Shown here in pieces: positions 19,341 to 28,900 of a DNA stretch of 52,838 nt (position 1 is the stretch's first letter; each line of letters opens with the position of its first letter). Origin of the DNA: Microcaldota archaeon. GTDB taxonomy: Archaea > Micrarchaeota > Micrarchaeia > Anstonellales > Bilamarchaeaceae. The notes beneath the pieces were generated by a model. The model searched no databases, was not told the origin of the DNA, and saw only the letters and a list, made by a program, of their open reading frames with translations. The translations under genes were made by a program, and so were the position numbers. Location: positions 1 to 52,838 of the forward strand of contig JACRGB010000001.1 in assembly GCA_016212505.1 (NCBI GenBank). Direction: 5' to 3'.

Positions 19341-19934
19341 ATAGCTGGAAAGAAAGCAAAAATTGTTGACAAATGGAAATCTAAGAAATGGTATTCTGTA
19401 AAAGCGCCCACTCTATTCGAATCAAAAGAACTTTGTGAAGTAGTTGCTGGAGATGAAAAATTACTGCAAAACCGGATCATACGAAAGAACCTCATGACCA
19501 TGGGCATCGGAGGAAACTCCCAAATGTCTATGTTCACCACACTTCTATTTAGGATAAAAGAAGTAAAAGGCACTGATGCCCACACTATCTTAATAGGGCA
19601 CGATATTGCTCCCTCGTTTATCAAAACATTTGCAAGACGTGGCAGATCCCTGATCCATCAGGTTGCTGATGAGAAGACAAAAGATAATGAATCGTTAAGG
19701 CTCAAGGTCATTGCAGTTACTGGTGCAAGTGTCAGCCAAAATACAAAAAGAAACCTGCGAAATGCACTTGTTGAAGAAACCAAAAAAGCAATCACTGAAG
19801 GCAAATTCGACGATGTAATGCAAGATGCTATTTATGGCAGGTTATCCGCAAGGATATTCAACCGCCTTAAGCAGATAACTAAGATGAGGCGCGTGGAAGT
19901 ACGAAAATCCGAGCGCACCGAAGTCTTTAAATGA
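19341..19934 (+). CDS. rps3ae: Ribosomal protein eS1 (S3Ae), apparent ATA start
   Basis: (M)AGKKAKIVDKWKSKKWYSVKAPTLFESKEL... is open from ~19326 and lacks an in-frame ATG/GTG/TTG before the conserved N-terminus; ATA 19341 is preceded by GGTGAT. Confidence 0.85.
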   Translation: MAGKKAKIVDKWKSKKWYSVKAPTLFESKELCEVVAGDEKLLQNRIIRKNLMTMGIGGNSQMSMFTTLLFRIKEVKGTDAHTILIGHDIAPSFIKTFARRGRSLIHQVADEKTKDNESLRLKVIAVTGASVSQNTKRNLRNALVEETKKAITEGKFDDVMQDAIYGRLSARIFNRLKQITKMRRVEVRKSERTEVFK

Positions 19935-19967
19935 TCGTGCCGAGCGCTAACCCGTATATGTGATCAT

Positions 19968-20306
19968 ATGCTTCCCGGCGGAATTGACCCAAGAAAAATG
20001 GATGCCCTGATGAAGCAGATGGGCATAAAATCCGAAAATATAGACGCTACTCGTGTAATTATTGAAACCCAAAACGGAAAACTCATTATCGACCAGCCTC
20101 AGGTAACCCAGGTCACTATGCAGGGCCAGAAATCTTTTCAAATCGCAGGGGCTGTCCGTGTGGAAGAACCGAGCAACTCAAATGAGGATGATCTTAAAAT
20201 TATTATGGAAAAAACCGGCTGCACCCTTGAGCAGGCCACAGATGCACTCACTAAAAGCAATGGGGATCTTGCCGAAGCGATAATGCTGCTGGAAGCTAAA
20301 GAATAA
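19968..20306 (+). CDS. nac: Nascent polypeptide-associated complex protein (NAC + UBA)
   Basis: MLPGGIDPRKMDALMKQMGIKSENI; C-terminal UBA-like helix. Confidence 0.93.
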   Translation: MLPGGIDPRKMDALMKQMGIKSENIDATRVIIETQNGKLIIDQPQVTQVTMQGQKSFQIAGAVRVEEPSNSNEDDLKIIMEKTGCTLEQATDALTKSNGDLAEAIMLLEAKE

Positions 20307-20332
20307 AAATTATCCCACCTATTTAGTTAGCA

Positions 20333-20923
20333 ATGTCGCGGGAAATACTGTTGATTGTTGCTCTTCTTATTGTCATAGTGCTAATCGTAAAAGTAGCAGA
20401 ATTATTCCAAAAAGTGCCTGCAGAAGCTGATGCCAGCCGGTTCGTGCTTGAAGACCTTAACAGCAAATACCGTAATGCCGGCATTTCAATAATGAGCATT
20501 GCACCTAGGACCAATGATAATGGCGGCAAATACTTTGAAGTTAAGACCAAAGTGGTAATGCATCCGCAAGGGGCATGTCCCGAACGTTCGCACATTTACT
20601 ACAATTATCCTACGCAGAACTTTGTCCCGCAGCCTTCCGATGTTGTTACCTCCAACTGCGTTGTTTGCCAGGAAAAGAGCTGCACCATCGCATTTCCAGA
20701 AGAAGCAGTTATAGGATCTCACACCTTAACCGGCACTGAAATGGTCCAGGCTTATGTGGATTTATTTGGTTCGAGCCTGCTTCCGCCACAGGTAACTGAA
20801 GGCAGTGATTCCTGGACGGTTAAATGGGACTCAACCGCTGCACAATATTATCTTGTGGTTTCGCTTAAGCGCAATGGCGTAGTGACCAGCGTAAAAAAAT
20901 TCGATAAGGCTAGACCAGCGTAA
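20333..20923 (+). CDS. Membrane-anchored hypothetical protein
   Basis: N-terminal TM segment, four Cys, 196 aa. Confidence 0.6.
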   Translation: MSREILLIVALLIVIVLIVKVAELFQKVPAEADASRFVLEDLNSKYRNAGISIMSIAPRTNDNGGKYFEVKTKVVMHPQGACPERSHIYYNYPTQNFVPQPSDVVTSNCVVCQEKSCTIAFPEEAVIGSHTLTGTEMVQAYVDLFGSSLLPPQVTEGSDSWTVKWDSTAAQYYLVVSLKRNGVVTSVKKFDKARPA

Positions 20924-20984
20924 TCTGATTGTTTTGCTTATCAATAGATTGTTTTCTTTCTGTTTAGTAGCAGCAAAAACAATT

Positions 20985-21383
20985 CTACTTCCCAAGCAGT
21001 TTACTACTAATGCCTTCAAGGAGTCGCATTCCATCCGCCAAATCCATGTGGGCATCCAGGGTCATGGTTGAAGGGCCATATTGCGGCGCGTCAATAGTTA
21101 CAAATAGACTTTGTGTACCTTTTGACCAAAGTGTCCTTTCTTTTCGTCCTGGAGCTCTGGTCTCATATGGGTGTGCAGATTGTTCGGCAACCTCTACATG
21201 TGCCTTTCCATCGCCTTTTAACTTACACCTAAAACCCTGTTCTTCCAGGATAGTGCCCAGAAATGTAAAGGCCCGATGAACTCTTCTTGTGCTTCCAGTA
21301 TAACTATCACAAGAACCCGCGGGCATCCTTTCCAATGACAGTCTTTTTGGCGCTTGTGCAACTAATAATACCATAAACAACAA
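20985..21383 (-). CDS. Hypothetical protein
   Basis: 132-aa ORF. Confidence 0.45.
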   Translation of the reverse strand: MLFMVLLVAQAPKRLSLERMPAGSCDSYTGSTRRVHRAFTFLGTILEEQGFRCKLKGDGKAHVEVAEQSAHPYETRAPGRKERTLWSKGTQSLFVTIDAPQYGPSTMTLDAHMDLADGMRLLEGISSKLLGK

Positions 21384-21404
21384 ATAAACGCAAGGATATT
21401 AAAA

Positions 21405-22469
21405 TCAATTTATTTGCACTTTGTTCTCGTCTTGGAATTTGTATATTCCAATTCGGACAAATTTTTCAAATTTGTCCTGCTCTATAATTATTTTTCTCTC
21501 TGTAAGGAACTTGGTTATTATTTCCGCATTGGTTTCCAAGTGCCCGGTTATTTCGCTGGTTTTGTATCTGCTGTTTCCTTTAGCGAGTGCAGCATATATT
21601 AGCAACTGGTCCGCAAGATGCTTATCCACATCGCTCTTTTGTTTCTCCTCGTTTTTAAGTCCATCGAGCGCTTCCTGGGCAACTGCCTCAGCCCGTTTTC
21701 CTTTTTCACCCAGAACATATGCTCCACGGCTGCCAGCATATGCCGTCACTGCATTTCCCACACTTAGCGCTTCATCCTGCCTGATAAAAACTTTTTCAAT
21801 TTCATTTTGTACAAATATCTTCTTTTCCCGAATGGCAATGCCCATATCCAAACCAGCAATTCGGATAATCGCGCTTATTTTTTCGTTTTCGTTATCGGTC
21901 CACAATTCATTCCCAATTAGTCCGCTCGCGCTTGGTTCGATTTCCAAATCAATAATTCCGCCGCCTTTTGGGTAATATCCAGCTTTTTTCATGCTGGTTT
22001 TTACCTTTGCGCCAAACCGCCCGATCGCAGGGACAAAAACGTTCTCAAAATAATCAAAACCCGGAGATTTCATTACGTGCGTTCCGCCAATAATTCTCAC
22101 CTGGCTTGCCTTCTCTGCTTTAGTAAGTAATATTGGCAATATTGTCTGCGCCACCAGCGTAACTGAACCAGCAGTCCCAATATCAAATTCGTATTTTCCG
22201 CCAACAATTGGCCCAGGAACAAATTTTAGCTCGGTACTCCCTACTTCTGCCCCTTCCAGGGTTCCTCTACATATGTTGCGGACCGCTTTGCACGCCATCA
22301 AATGCTGGGGTTGCAATCCTGGGTTTGGCCTGCCGGCCCTTATGTTAATTATGCGTACTGGATTTTGGGTTATGGCCGAAAGGGTCATTGCAGTTCGGAT
22401 TACTTGTCCGCCACCTTCACCAAATGAGCCGTCAATTTCAATTATTTCATTTTTTCGATCGTCAATCAT
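21405..22469 (-). CDS. rtcA: RNA 3'-terminal phosphate cyclase
   Basis: IDGSFGEGGGQVIRTAMTLSAITQNPVRIINIRAGRPNPGLQPQH; C-terminus encoded by a hairpin module. Confidence 0.95.
   Translation of the reverse strand: MIDDRKNEIIEIDGSFGEGGGQVIRTAMTLSAITQNPVRIINIRAGRPNPGLQPQHLMACKAVRNICRGTLEGAEVGSTELKFVPGPIVGGKYEFDIGTAGSVTLVAQTILPILLTKAEKASQVRIIGGTHVMKSPGFDYFENVFVPAIGRFGAKVKTSMKKAGYYPKGGGIIDLEIEPSASGLIGNELWTDNENEKISAIIRIAGLDMGIAIREKKIFVQNEIEKVFIRQDEALSVGNAVTAYAGSRGAYVLGEKGKRAEAVAQEALDGLKNEEKQKSDVDKHLADQLLIYAALAKGNSRYKTSEITGHLETNAEIITKFLTERKIIIEQDKFEKFVRIGIYKFQDENKVQIN
21432..21477. repeat. Two-hairpin module B (inside rtcA 3' end)
   Basis: TTGGAATTTGTATATTCCAA-TTC-GGACAAATTTTTCAAATTTGTCC. Confidence 0.85.
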
Positions 22470-22481
22470 AATACTCACAAA

Positions 22482-22850
22482 TTATTCGTAAATTTTTTCG
22501 TCTTCTTTTTTCCAAAATGGCTCAACAATGCATATTGCCACAATTTCTTCATCGTTGGATAAGTTTTCAATGTACTGTATGGTGTTTGGAGGAATGAAAA
22601 CAGTATCGTTGCCCTTAACCTCAAATTCTTCCTTTCCAATATGCATTTTTCCCTTCCCGGAAATTATGAAATAAACTTCGCTCGATTCTAGCGAATGTTT
22701 TTTGCTTCTTTGTTTTGGCAACACCTTAAACCACGCCAAAGAATATCCAATCGGAAAGCCACCTTTATCCGGATTCAAAATCTCCCGCAATACCGTTTTA
22801 TCCCGGGCAATAAATTCCGGGCACTCTTGGAGTTCAATCTTATTTTTCAT
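22482..22850 (-). CDS. Cupin-domain protein
   Basis: KKHSLESSEVYFIISGKGKMHIGKEEFEVKGNDTVFIPPNTIQYI. Confidence 0.85.
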   Translation of the reverse strand: MKNKIELQECPEFIARDKTVLREILNPDKGGFPIGYSLAWFKVLPKQRSKKHSLESSEVYFIISGKGKMHIGKEEFEVKGNDTVFIPPNTIQYIENLSNDEEIVAICIVEPFWKKEDEKIYE

Positions 22851-22897
22851 AATTTCTTTTAATGTCTGAAAGATTTAACTGTTGGCCCTTTTGTCGG

Positions 22898-22960
22898 TTG
22901 GAGGTGTCAAAATCTATGCAAAACCTCCAAATCAACGAAACTTATAGTTTTTTATAAGTT
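22898..22960. promoter_or_regulatory. Two inverted repeats upstream of the AbiE-like operon
   Basis: TTGGAGGT...ACCTCCAA (22898-22930) and AACTTATAGTTTTTTATAAGTT (22939-22960). Confidence 0.5.
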
Positions 22961-22978
22961 ACGTTCATTAATAATAGT

Positions 22979-23629
22979 ATGAAAATCCCACTAGCAAATA
23001 AGCTTAGAAGAAGAATTCACCTAGAAACTGCAATGCTGCAGGATGAAGTCTTAGAGATTGTTTATTCCCTAGAGTCAAATGCAATTCTTCATGGAGGAAC
23101 TTGCATTTGGAGATGTTATGCGGGAAATAGGTTTTCTGAAGATTTGGATTTTTATTTTAAGATAACTGAACAATTTGAAACCGGTCTAAGAAAAAAGCTC
23201 AAGGAAAGAGATCTTCTGTTGCTAAAATATAAGAAGACCTCGAATTTATTGTTCTCTAAAATTTCTGACGGGAATATTGAAGTTCGATTAGAGGTTAATT
23301 TAAGCCCCAAGAAACTAGTTGGTGTGGTCCGGCCATACGAAAAAATAGATGGCTCATATGTGGATATTTTTACCCTTTCCCCAGAAGATCTTATCCTCGA
23401 AAAAATATCCGCCTATCAATCAAGAAAATTAATTAGGGATATTTATGACATATATCACTTGAGCAAATATGTCCAAAAAGAAGACCAATTTAAATCGCAA
23501 TTACTTACTTTCCTAAATTCAATCCAAAAACCGATTGATGAACCAAACCTCAAGGCAATAGTTTATACAGGAGCAATACCTTCCTTTAAACAAATTTTAG
23601 AATATCTCAACTCGAGGTTTTCAAAATGA
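22979..23629 (+). CDS. AbiEii-like nucleotidyltransferase toxin
   Basis: LHGGTCIWRCYAGNRFSEDLDF motif. Confidence 0.88.
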   Translation: MKIPLANKLRRRIHLETAMLQDEVLEIVYSLESNAILHGGTCIWRCYAGNRFSEDLDFYFKITEQFETGLRKKLKERDLLLLKYKKTSNLLFSKISDGNIEVRLEVNLSPKKLVGVVRPYEKIDGSYVDIFTLSPEDLILEKISAYQSRKLIRDIYDIYHLSKYVQKEDQFKSQLLTFLNSIQKPIDEPNLKAIVYTGAIPSFKQILEYLNSRFSK

Positions 23630-24204
23630 AGTACTTATCTTTATTTCGGGAAGCGTTCCGAGATCGCCAAACTTTCACTATTGCAGATGTATTGCATGTA
23701 CTTTCAAAAAAAGGAATAAGCGATGAGTATACTTATGTTCTAATAAATCATTTAACAAAAAAAGGTGAGATTAAGAAAATAAAACGCGGGGTTTATACAT
23801 TTAAGAGTGATCTGACCGTAGTAGGTTTTGCTTATTCCCCTTTTTACTATGGTTTAGCGGAAGCCCTTTCTTTGCGTAAGTTATCCGACCAGGAGGTTAA
23901 CCCGATAGTAATAACCTGCCGGAAAGTCCGGACTGGCACCAAGAACTTTCTCGGAAATAATTATCTTGTAAAAAAATTTGACCGTAAACTATTTTTTGGT
24001 TTTGAAATGATAAAATATTATGATTTTTGGATTCCTGTTTCAAATCTCGAAAAAACTCTTATAGATTTTGTTTATTTTAGGCAAAAATTGTCAAAAGAAA
24101 CTATTAAAGAACTAAAAAAACAACTTCGAAATGATGTATTGAAAAGTTATCTGAAAAAAGTTCCAAAATGGGTAAAAGTGAGAGTTTCGGCCCTACTTGC
24201 TTAG
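23626..24204 (+). CDS. AbiEi-like antitoxin (wHTH)
   Basis: Partner overlapping AbiEii by 4 nt; N-terminal wHTH. Confidence 0.78.
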   Translation: MKYLSLFREAFRDRQTFTIADVLHVLSKKGISDEYTYVLINHLTKKGEIKKIKRGVYTFKSDLTVVGFAYSPFYYGLAEALSLRKLSDQEVNPIVITCRKVRTGTKNFLGNNYLVKKFDRKLFFGFEMIKYYDFWIPVSNLEKTLIDFVYFRQKLSKETIKELKKQLRNDVLKSYLKKVPKWVKVRVSALLA

Positions 24205-24678
24205 ATCCTCTACAATGGCATTATTTATGCGAACGATCTCTTTTGGGGAGACCTTTGTCAAAGCTTTCTGCGATCCGCCACCGCTATAAACTACTTCCTT
24301 ATCCATAACCAAATTATCTATAAAGAAGCGGGCTTTATACCCAAATGAAGGAGTTCCACCTGCAGGATAGCCTGTTCTTTCCAATATTTCCTCGCTATCA
24401 GCAAACCTAACCCTTTTACTTCCTAATATAGTGCCTACTTTCTTCACATCAACCCGCCTAATTCCTGGTATGATTGCAACAATAAATTCGTTCTTATGGC
24501 CATTCTCATCATCAACCAGGCAAATGTTCTTGACAAACTCTTCGGGTGTAGCCTTTGCAGAGCGTGCTGCCTCCTCAACCGAGTGGCAGGATGTCTCAAA
24601 AACCAGAAGCTGGGCATCAATTGAATTTGCATTGATAAATGCCCTTAATTTCTCTTCGTATTCATTCATGCTTATCAT
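24193..24678 (-). CDS. YbaK/ProX-type aminoacyl-tRNA deacylase
   Basis: SIDAQLLVFETSCHSVEEAARS...YPAGGTPSFGYK. Confidence 0.85.
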   Translation of the reverse strand: MISMNEYEEKLRAFINANSIDAQLLVFETSCHSVEEAARSAKATPEEFVKNICLVDDENGHKNEFIVAIIPGIRRVDVKKVGTILGSKRVRFADSEEILERTGYPAGGTPSFGYKARFFIDNLVMDKEVVYSGGGSQKALTKVSPKEIVRINNAIVEDLSK

Positions 24679-24744
24679 CGGCCTATTACTAGCTAAATTA
24701 TAGAATTAGAATTAAAAGGTTAGTAACACGAAACCTAAATATCA

Positions 24745-24910
24745 ATGCATCTGACGGGTATGCAAAATTAGGCCAGCGCATCGCTGCGCTGGCAAGGCGA
24801 CCAGTTATCCTCCCATGCACTTTAAAAAAGAGCGTTAAACCTTGAACGATCCTTGTTCAAGATTGACGAATTAAAAATTCGTCAAGCATGATATCTTAGA
24901 CCTAACTGGT
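24745..24910. repeat. Nested-hairpin island
   Basis: GCCAGCGCATCGCTGCGCTGGC; CTTGAACgatccttGTTCAAG; TTGACGAATTaaaAATTCGTCAA; outer ACCAGTTA/TAACTGGT. Confidence 0.7.
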
Positions 24911-24920
24911 ATATAAAGGT
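24908..24920 (+). promoter_or_regulatory. TATA-box-like element upstream of the structured RNA candidate
   Basis: GGTATATAAAGGT ~40 nt before the first stem. Confidence 0.4.
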
Positions 24921-24958
24921 TTTTATTTGTCAGATGACGGATGGCTGTGTTACGTTTT

Positions 24959-25279
24959 CGGCTCTGTAGAATTGCTTCAAGCAGCGGCACCGTCAATAGG
25001 GGCTGCGCGCTGCGGCAATTGCGTTCCGAAACGCAATTGTAGCTGCCGCATAAAAAATGCGGCATCAATAGCAAACCACGCTGAGGTAATCATGGGCAAA
25101 ACCGGTTGCATTACTTTCGTGGTTTGCTATGGTCGCCTTCGAAGGCGACCGACTGCCCCGAGGCAGTCGCCGCTATTGGCGTATTGGAAATGGACATTTC
25201 CAATACAGACAAATTTTTGCTAAAATTTGTCACGGCGCAGCCCGATCTGCCGCTGCTATAGAGGGTTTCTACAGAGCCG
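24959..25279 (+). ncRNA. Candidate structured RNA / compound palindrome (multibranched)
   Basis: 13-bp closing stem CGGCTCTGTAGAA/TTCTACAGAGCCG, nested GCAGCGGCA/TGCCGCTGC and GGGCTGCGC/GCGCAGCCC stems, seven internal perfect or near-perfect hairpins, followed by a T-run. Confidence 0.5.
25181..25231. repeat. Two-hairpin module C (inside the structured island)
   Basis: GTATTGGAAATGGACATTTCCAATAC-A-GACAAATTTTTGCTAAAATTTGTC. Confidence 0.85.
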
Positions 25280-25342
25280 TTTTTTCCTTAACTTATATGG
25301 GATTGTCAGCGGTTTTAATAATATCTGTTCATCAATAACTAT

Positions 25343-25906
25343 ATGACTAAAAGTCCTACTCCAAGAGATCCTCCCCGGCCTGCTCCTGAGCGGACAGCTG
25401 CAGCTCGTTCGGGAGTTAAATCCCCTCTTTCTGATCGTGTGTCTATCCTGCCAGGGAAAATTATCGAGAGTTTGAAAACCCTCGGCCGAAACTGGAGCGA
25501 TTTGGTAGCCCAGTCAATTGGTCTCCACGCTTTAGATAAAAGAGGCACCCGGCTTTTCGTAACTGAAGGGGAAAAATTCGTTGCATACTCTACTAGCGAT
25601 CAAGAGCAGCTTATGCTAGATGTTATGCGTTCATTTTCAACTGGCGGATCACTGCCTCTAACTCCTCCTGAATATGGGATAGCGGTGTATGAGCAGACTA
25701 ACAATAGTTATCTTGTGCTAGTTGATAATGGTAAAACCAGAAAGCTTATTTTGAGGACATTTCTCTCAAGTTATTTGGAGCCTGAGCAGAATGGCTGGGG
25801 TAATGTTCTAGAGGCGATCCGGTCTGCAGAACGGGAAGCTGCAAAACCAGAAAATCGGGGCAAAATTATTATCTCTGATCTAGGTTCAATAACGATCCAA
25901 GGTTAA
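25343..25906 (+). CDS. Hypothetical protein
   Basis: 187-aa ORF convergent with the giant gene. Confidence 0.55.
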   Translation: MTKSPTPRDPPRPAPERTAAARSGVKSPLSDRVSILPGKIIESLKTLGRNWSDLVAQSIGLHALDKRGTRLFVTEGEKFVAYSTSDQEQLMLDVMRSFSTGGSLPLTPPEYGIAVYEQTNNSYLVLVDNGKTRKLILRTFLSSYLEPEQNGWGNVLEAIRSAEREAAKPENRGKIIISDLGSITIQG

Positions 25907-25932
25907 CCGAACCAAAAGCTATTCATATACAC

Positions 25933-28900
25933 TTATTTTGACGCTTGCCTTGCAGGCTGTGAAGAACTTTGTTTCGGATTTATTACCCCATCCAAAATAT
26001 CCCCCCACATGCCTTGATAACCATCTGTCCTTCCTTTCCCTAAAAGATGATCAAAAACAGGTATGGCATCATCTGCGTTGAAGAGGCCCCTGCCATATCT
26101 GTCAACTCCCTCGTATTCTGGCGCACCATTCATTGGGGCAGGAACTGTTGGTAATTTTCCTCCTCTTTCTCCGGCGTGGTGTGCTTCTATCTCTCCCACC
26201 ATTTTTGGGCTCAGTTGCTGCCCAATACCTGCAGTATATCCGTCATTTCCCATAAAGGCTGCACGCATATTATTTGCAAAACCATCAGTGCTTCCAATCT
26301 GCCTATGCCATTGGCTAGCCCCATCTGTAATGGCTGCTGAAGCAAACTGCGCTACTTCTGAAATTCCTATTCCCTCAATTGATGCAAAAGGATGAAGTGC
26401 TTTTCCAAGATCCTCAGAATAATGGGGGATCAGATGATTTTTTGAAGAAGAAATATCATAGCCCCCATTTGCTCTTTTGGATACCAAAAATTGCCCTGCA
26501 GCATCAGTGTCTATTCGTCCTATTTTGAAAACTGCCGGCCCCTGTTCTGTGCTAACTACTGTGTAGCCATTGCTTTCAAGGAAAGGCACAAGGAAAGGCG
26601 CTTCTGCTGGAGGAACTGCCAGAAGCATAGCCTGAAGGTTTGAAGAATGGCTATCGTAAGAACCCGTGAGCATAAGTCCTGTGCTCGCATAACCTATTTC
26701 TTTGAAAACCGCTTCGGGGTGCTCCTTGTAAAATTGCAACAATCTGGGATTTTCTTTTAAGTTAGATAAACTCGATGCATCAACAGTGGAAACTCTGATC
26801 TCCCTCCCAGCAAAATTGACCCCACCTTCAAAATCTTTTATATGTTCCATCAAACCATACGTTGTAGAAACTCCATCTGAACCTACAAAAGTAAATGGCC
26901 TGCCGTTTGCTTCAGTTATTATTTCTGGCGTTGGTATCCCTGCGATTCTGCCCGTTTTTGCACCAAAAGCAGCAGGCCGCAGGTCCTCCCTTTTCGCAAA
27001 TAATGAACGTTCATGGCCAGATGGTTCAACTATTTTTATTTCATAAGCCCCAATTATCCCCTCGTGTCCGGTAATTCCCGTAATTTTGCTTCCAGCAGGA
27101 ACCCGTGCCAAAATATGCTGGGTAAGTTCACCAGATAATAAAAGATGCCCTATTGCTGGATATTGTGCTGCATATCTTTGGTGTTGTGGGTTGCCTGAGA
27201 GGTATGTTTTGTATATTCCCCTGCGATCTAGTTCACTACTCAGTGCCATAGCCGCTTCAGCAGTGTTGTTGTGTTTTAGGTAAGGCTCCTTAAGAACCCC
27301 TGGAGCTAAACCAAGGGCGCGCTCGGCTTCTGCAATTCCCCTTAAATTATACAAGTAAGCTGCACCATCTTTTTTACCAGCAGCATGAAGGTTCCTTATT
27401 GTGAAATCTTGCTTTTCTGGAGTTGATGAGAGGAATTTTTCTGCAGTTCTAACTCTTTCATGGGCATTTGGTGATTCGATTCCAGCAGCAACTGATGTTG
27501 TTTCCGCTAACTCACTTCTTGAAAGTGCTGGACGCACTTCTGCAGCTTTAGCTGATTTTGATACTCCTTCCCGAGGAGTGGTTGGTTTGCTGCTAAATAA
27601 TCCCCAAAGGTTTCCTAATCCTCTTTCTTTTGGTTGTGCAATTTGCCCTGGCCTGGTGATTGGCTCATCTACGGGCCTTTGTACTATTCGTGTTGGTTGT
27701 TGTGCGCGTTGTGCCTGTTCTTTTTGTGCTTGCGTTTCGACTCGTGCTGCTTGTTGTGGTTGCTGAACTGGCTTTTGGATTTGTGCCGCTGCTGGTTCGG
27801 CAACTGGCCTCGGGGCAACTTCAATCCCTAATAATCCATCTGCTTCCCGCCTGAACTTTGCTGCGTTTCCTTCTAGCCTTCCTGCCCTTTCTAAAGTGCG
27901 GCCTTCATTAACTCCCGCACGATGGTTCGCCCTAATTTCAGCAGCTTCCGCTTCGAGTGCTTTTGCCTGATCCAAAAGCATATTCGCCCTCATATGGTTT
28001 GGACTTTGTGCGGCTGCTATTGGCTGTGGTCCTTGCTGCCCTGGCCTTTCTGCTGCCGCTGCCAGGGCTTCTTTTGCCCGTACTGGCCCTGCTAATTGTT
28101 CAACCGGCGCCTCTGCTGCTCGCTTGATTTTGGTGTCTGCCCGCTGCTGCTGTATGTGCGCTGCCCAGCTCATTATTCCATCTGCCTCGGCAGCTGCTAG
28201 CTGGTTTGGATCATAAACCGTTCCCTTTCTTTGCACTTCTGCAATCTGCGCCCGATAATTTCTTGTAGCGGTTACTGCTTCCTGATGCTCCAGTGGCACT
28301 GGCTCAGATGGGTTGTTTAACAAGTATTCCAATGTCCTTGCGATTTTTCGTTGTTCCTGGTTAGGCGGTTTGCTATACTGCTCCGGACCCCACCTTGCCT
28401 TAAACTGTGTTTCGAGCGGAGCTGAGCTGCTTACTCTGCCCACTACTGCCTCCAAATCCTCGGCATTTGGCCTCGGCCTTTCTTGGACTGGGCTTTGCCC
28501 ACCTTCCGCTCTTCTCCCCACTACTTCTTCTAGGGCGGAGGTGGGTCGGGCTTTTGCCCTATCCATTGCATCAGCAGCCTGATGTAGCATATCTGCTCCA
28601 TCCTGATAAATATTCGCATGCATCTGGCCAATCCTGTTTCTGGCCTTTTCAGTTGCTTCCCTTGCCTTTGCTTCTTCTCTTGCTGCATAATCTCTTATTT
28701 CGCTACCTCTTTTCAAGCCCAATTCTTCTACGTTGTGGATGAGCCTCATCCTATTTGCAGCTTCCTGGGCTTTCTGGTCTGTACTAAATTCTGTCAGGTT
28801 TTCTGTTTCTTCAATTGCAAGTGCGATCTCTTTTCTGGCATTTAGGTTATCTCTATTTGCCTTGTATTGTTTTGCCAGCCTATCTACTGATGGAGCAATA

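Noticed and set aside
19494-19934. eS1 starting at the ATG given in the ORF track
   Set aside because: It would remove about 50 conserved N-terminal residues that are encoded in frame upstream.
24959-25279. Structured island as a tRNA, SRP RNA or RNase P RNA
   Set aside because: Long continuous closing stem, no T-arm consensus and none of the SRP or RNase P signature motifs recognised.
24927-25338. ORFs 24927-25223 and 25129-25338 as proteins
   Set aside because: They translate through perfect hairpins of the structured island and look non-coding.
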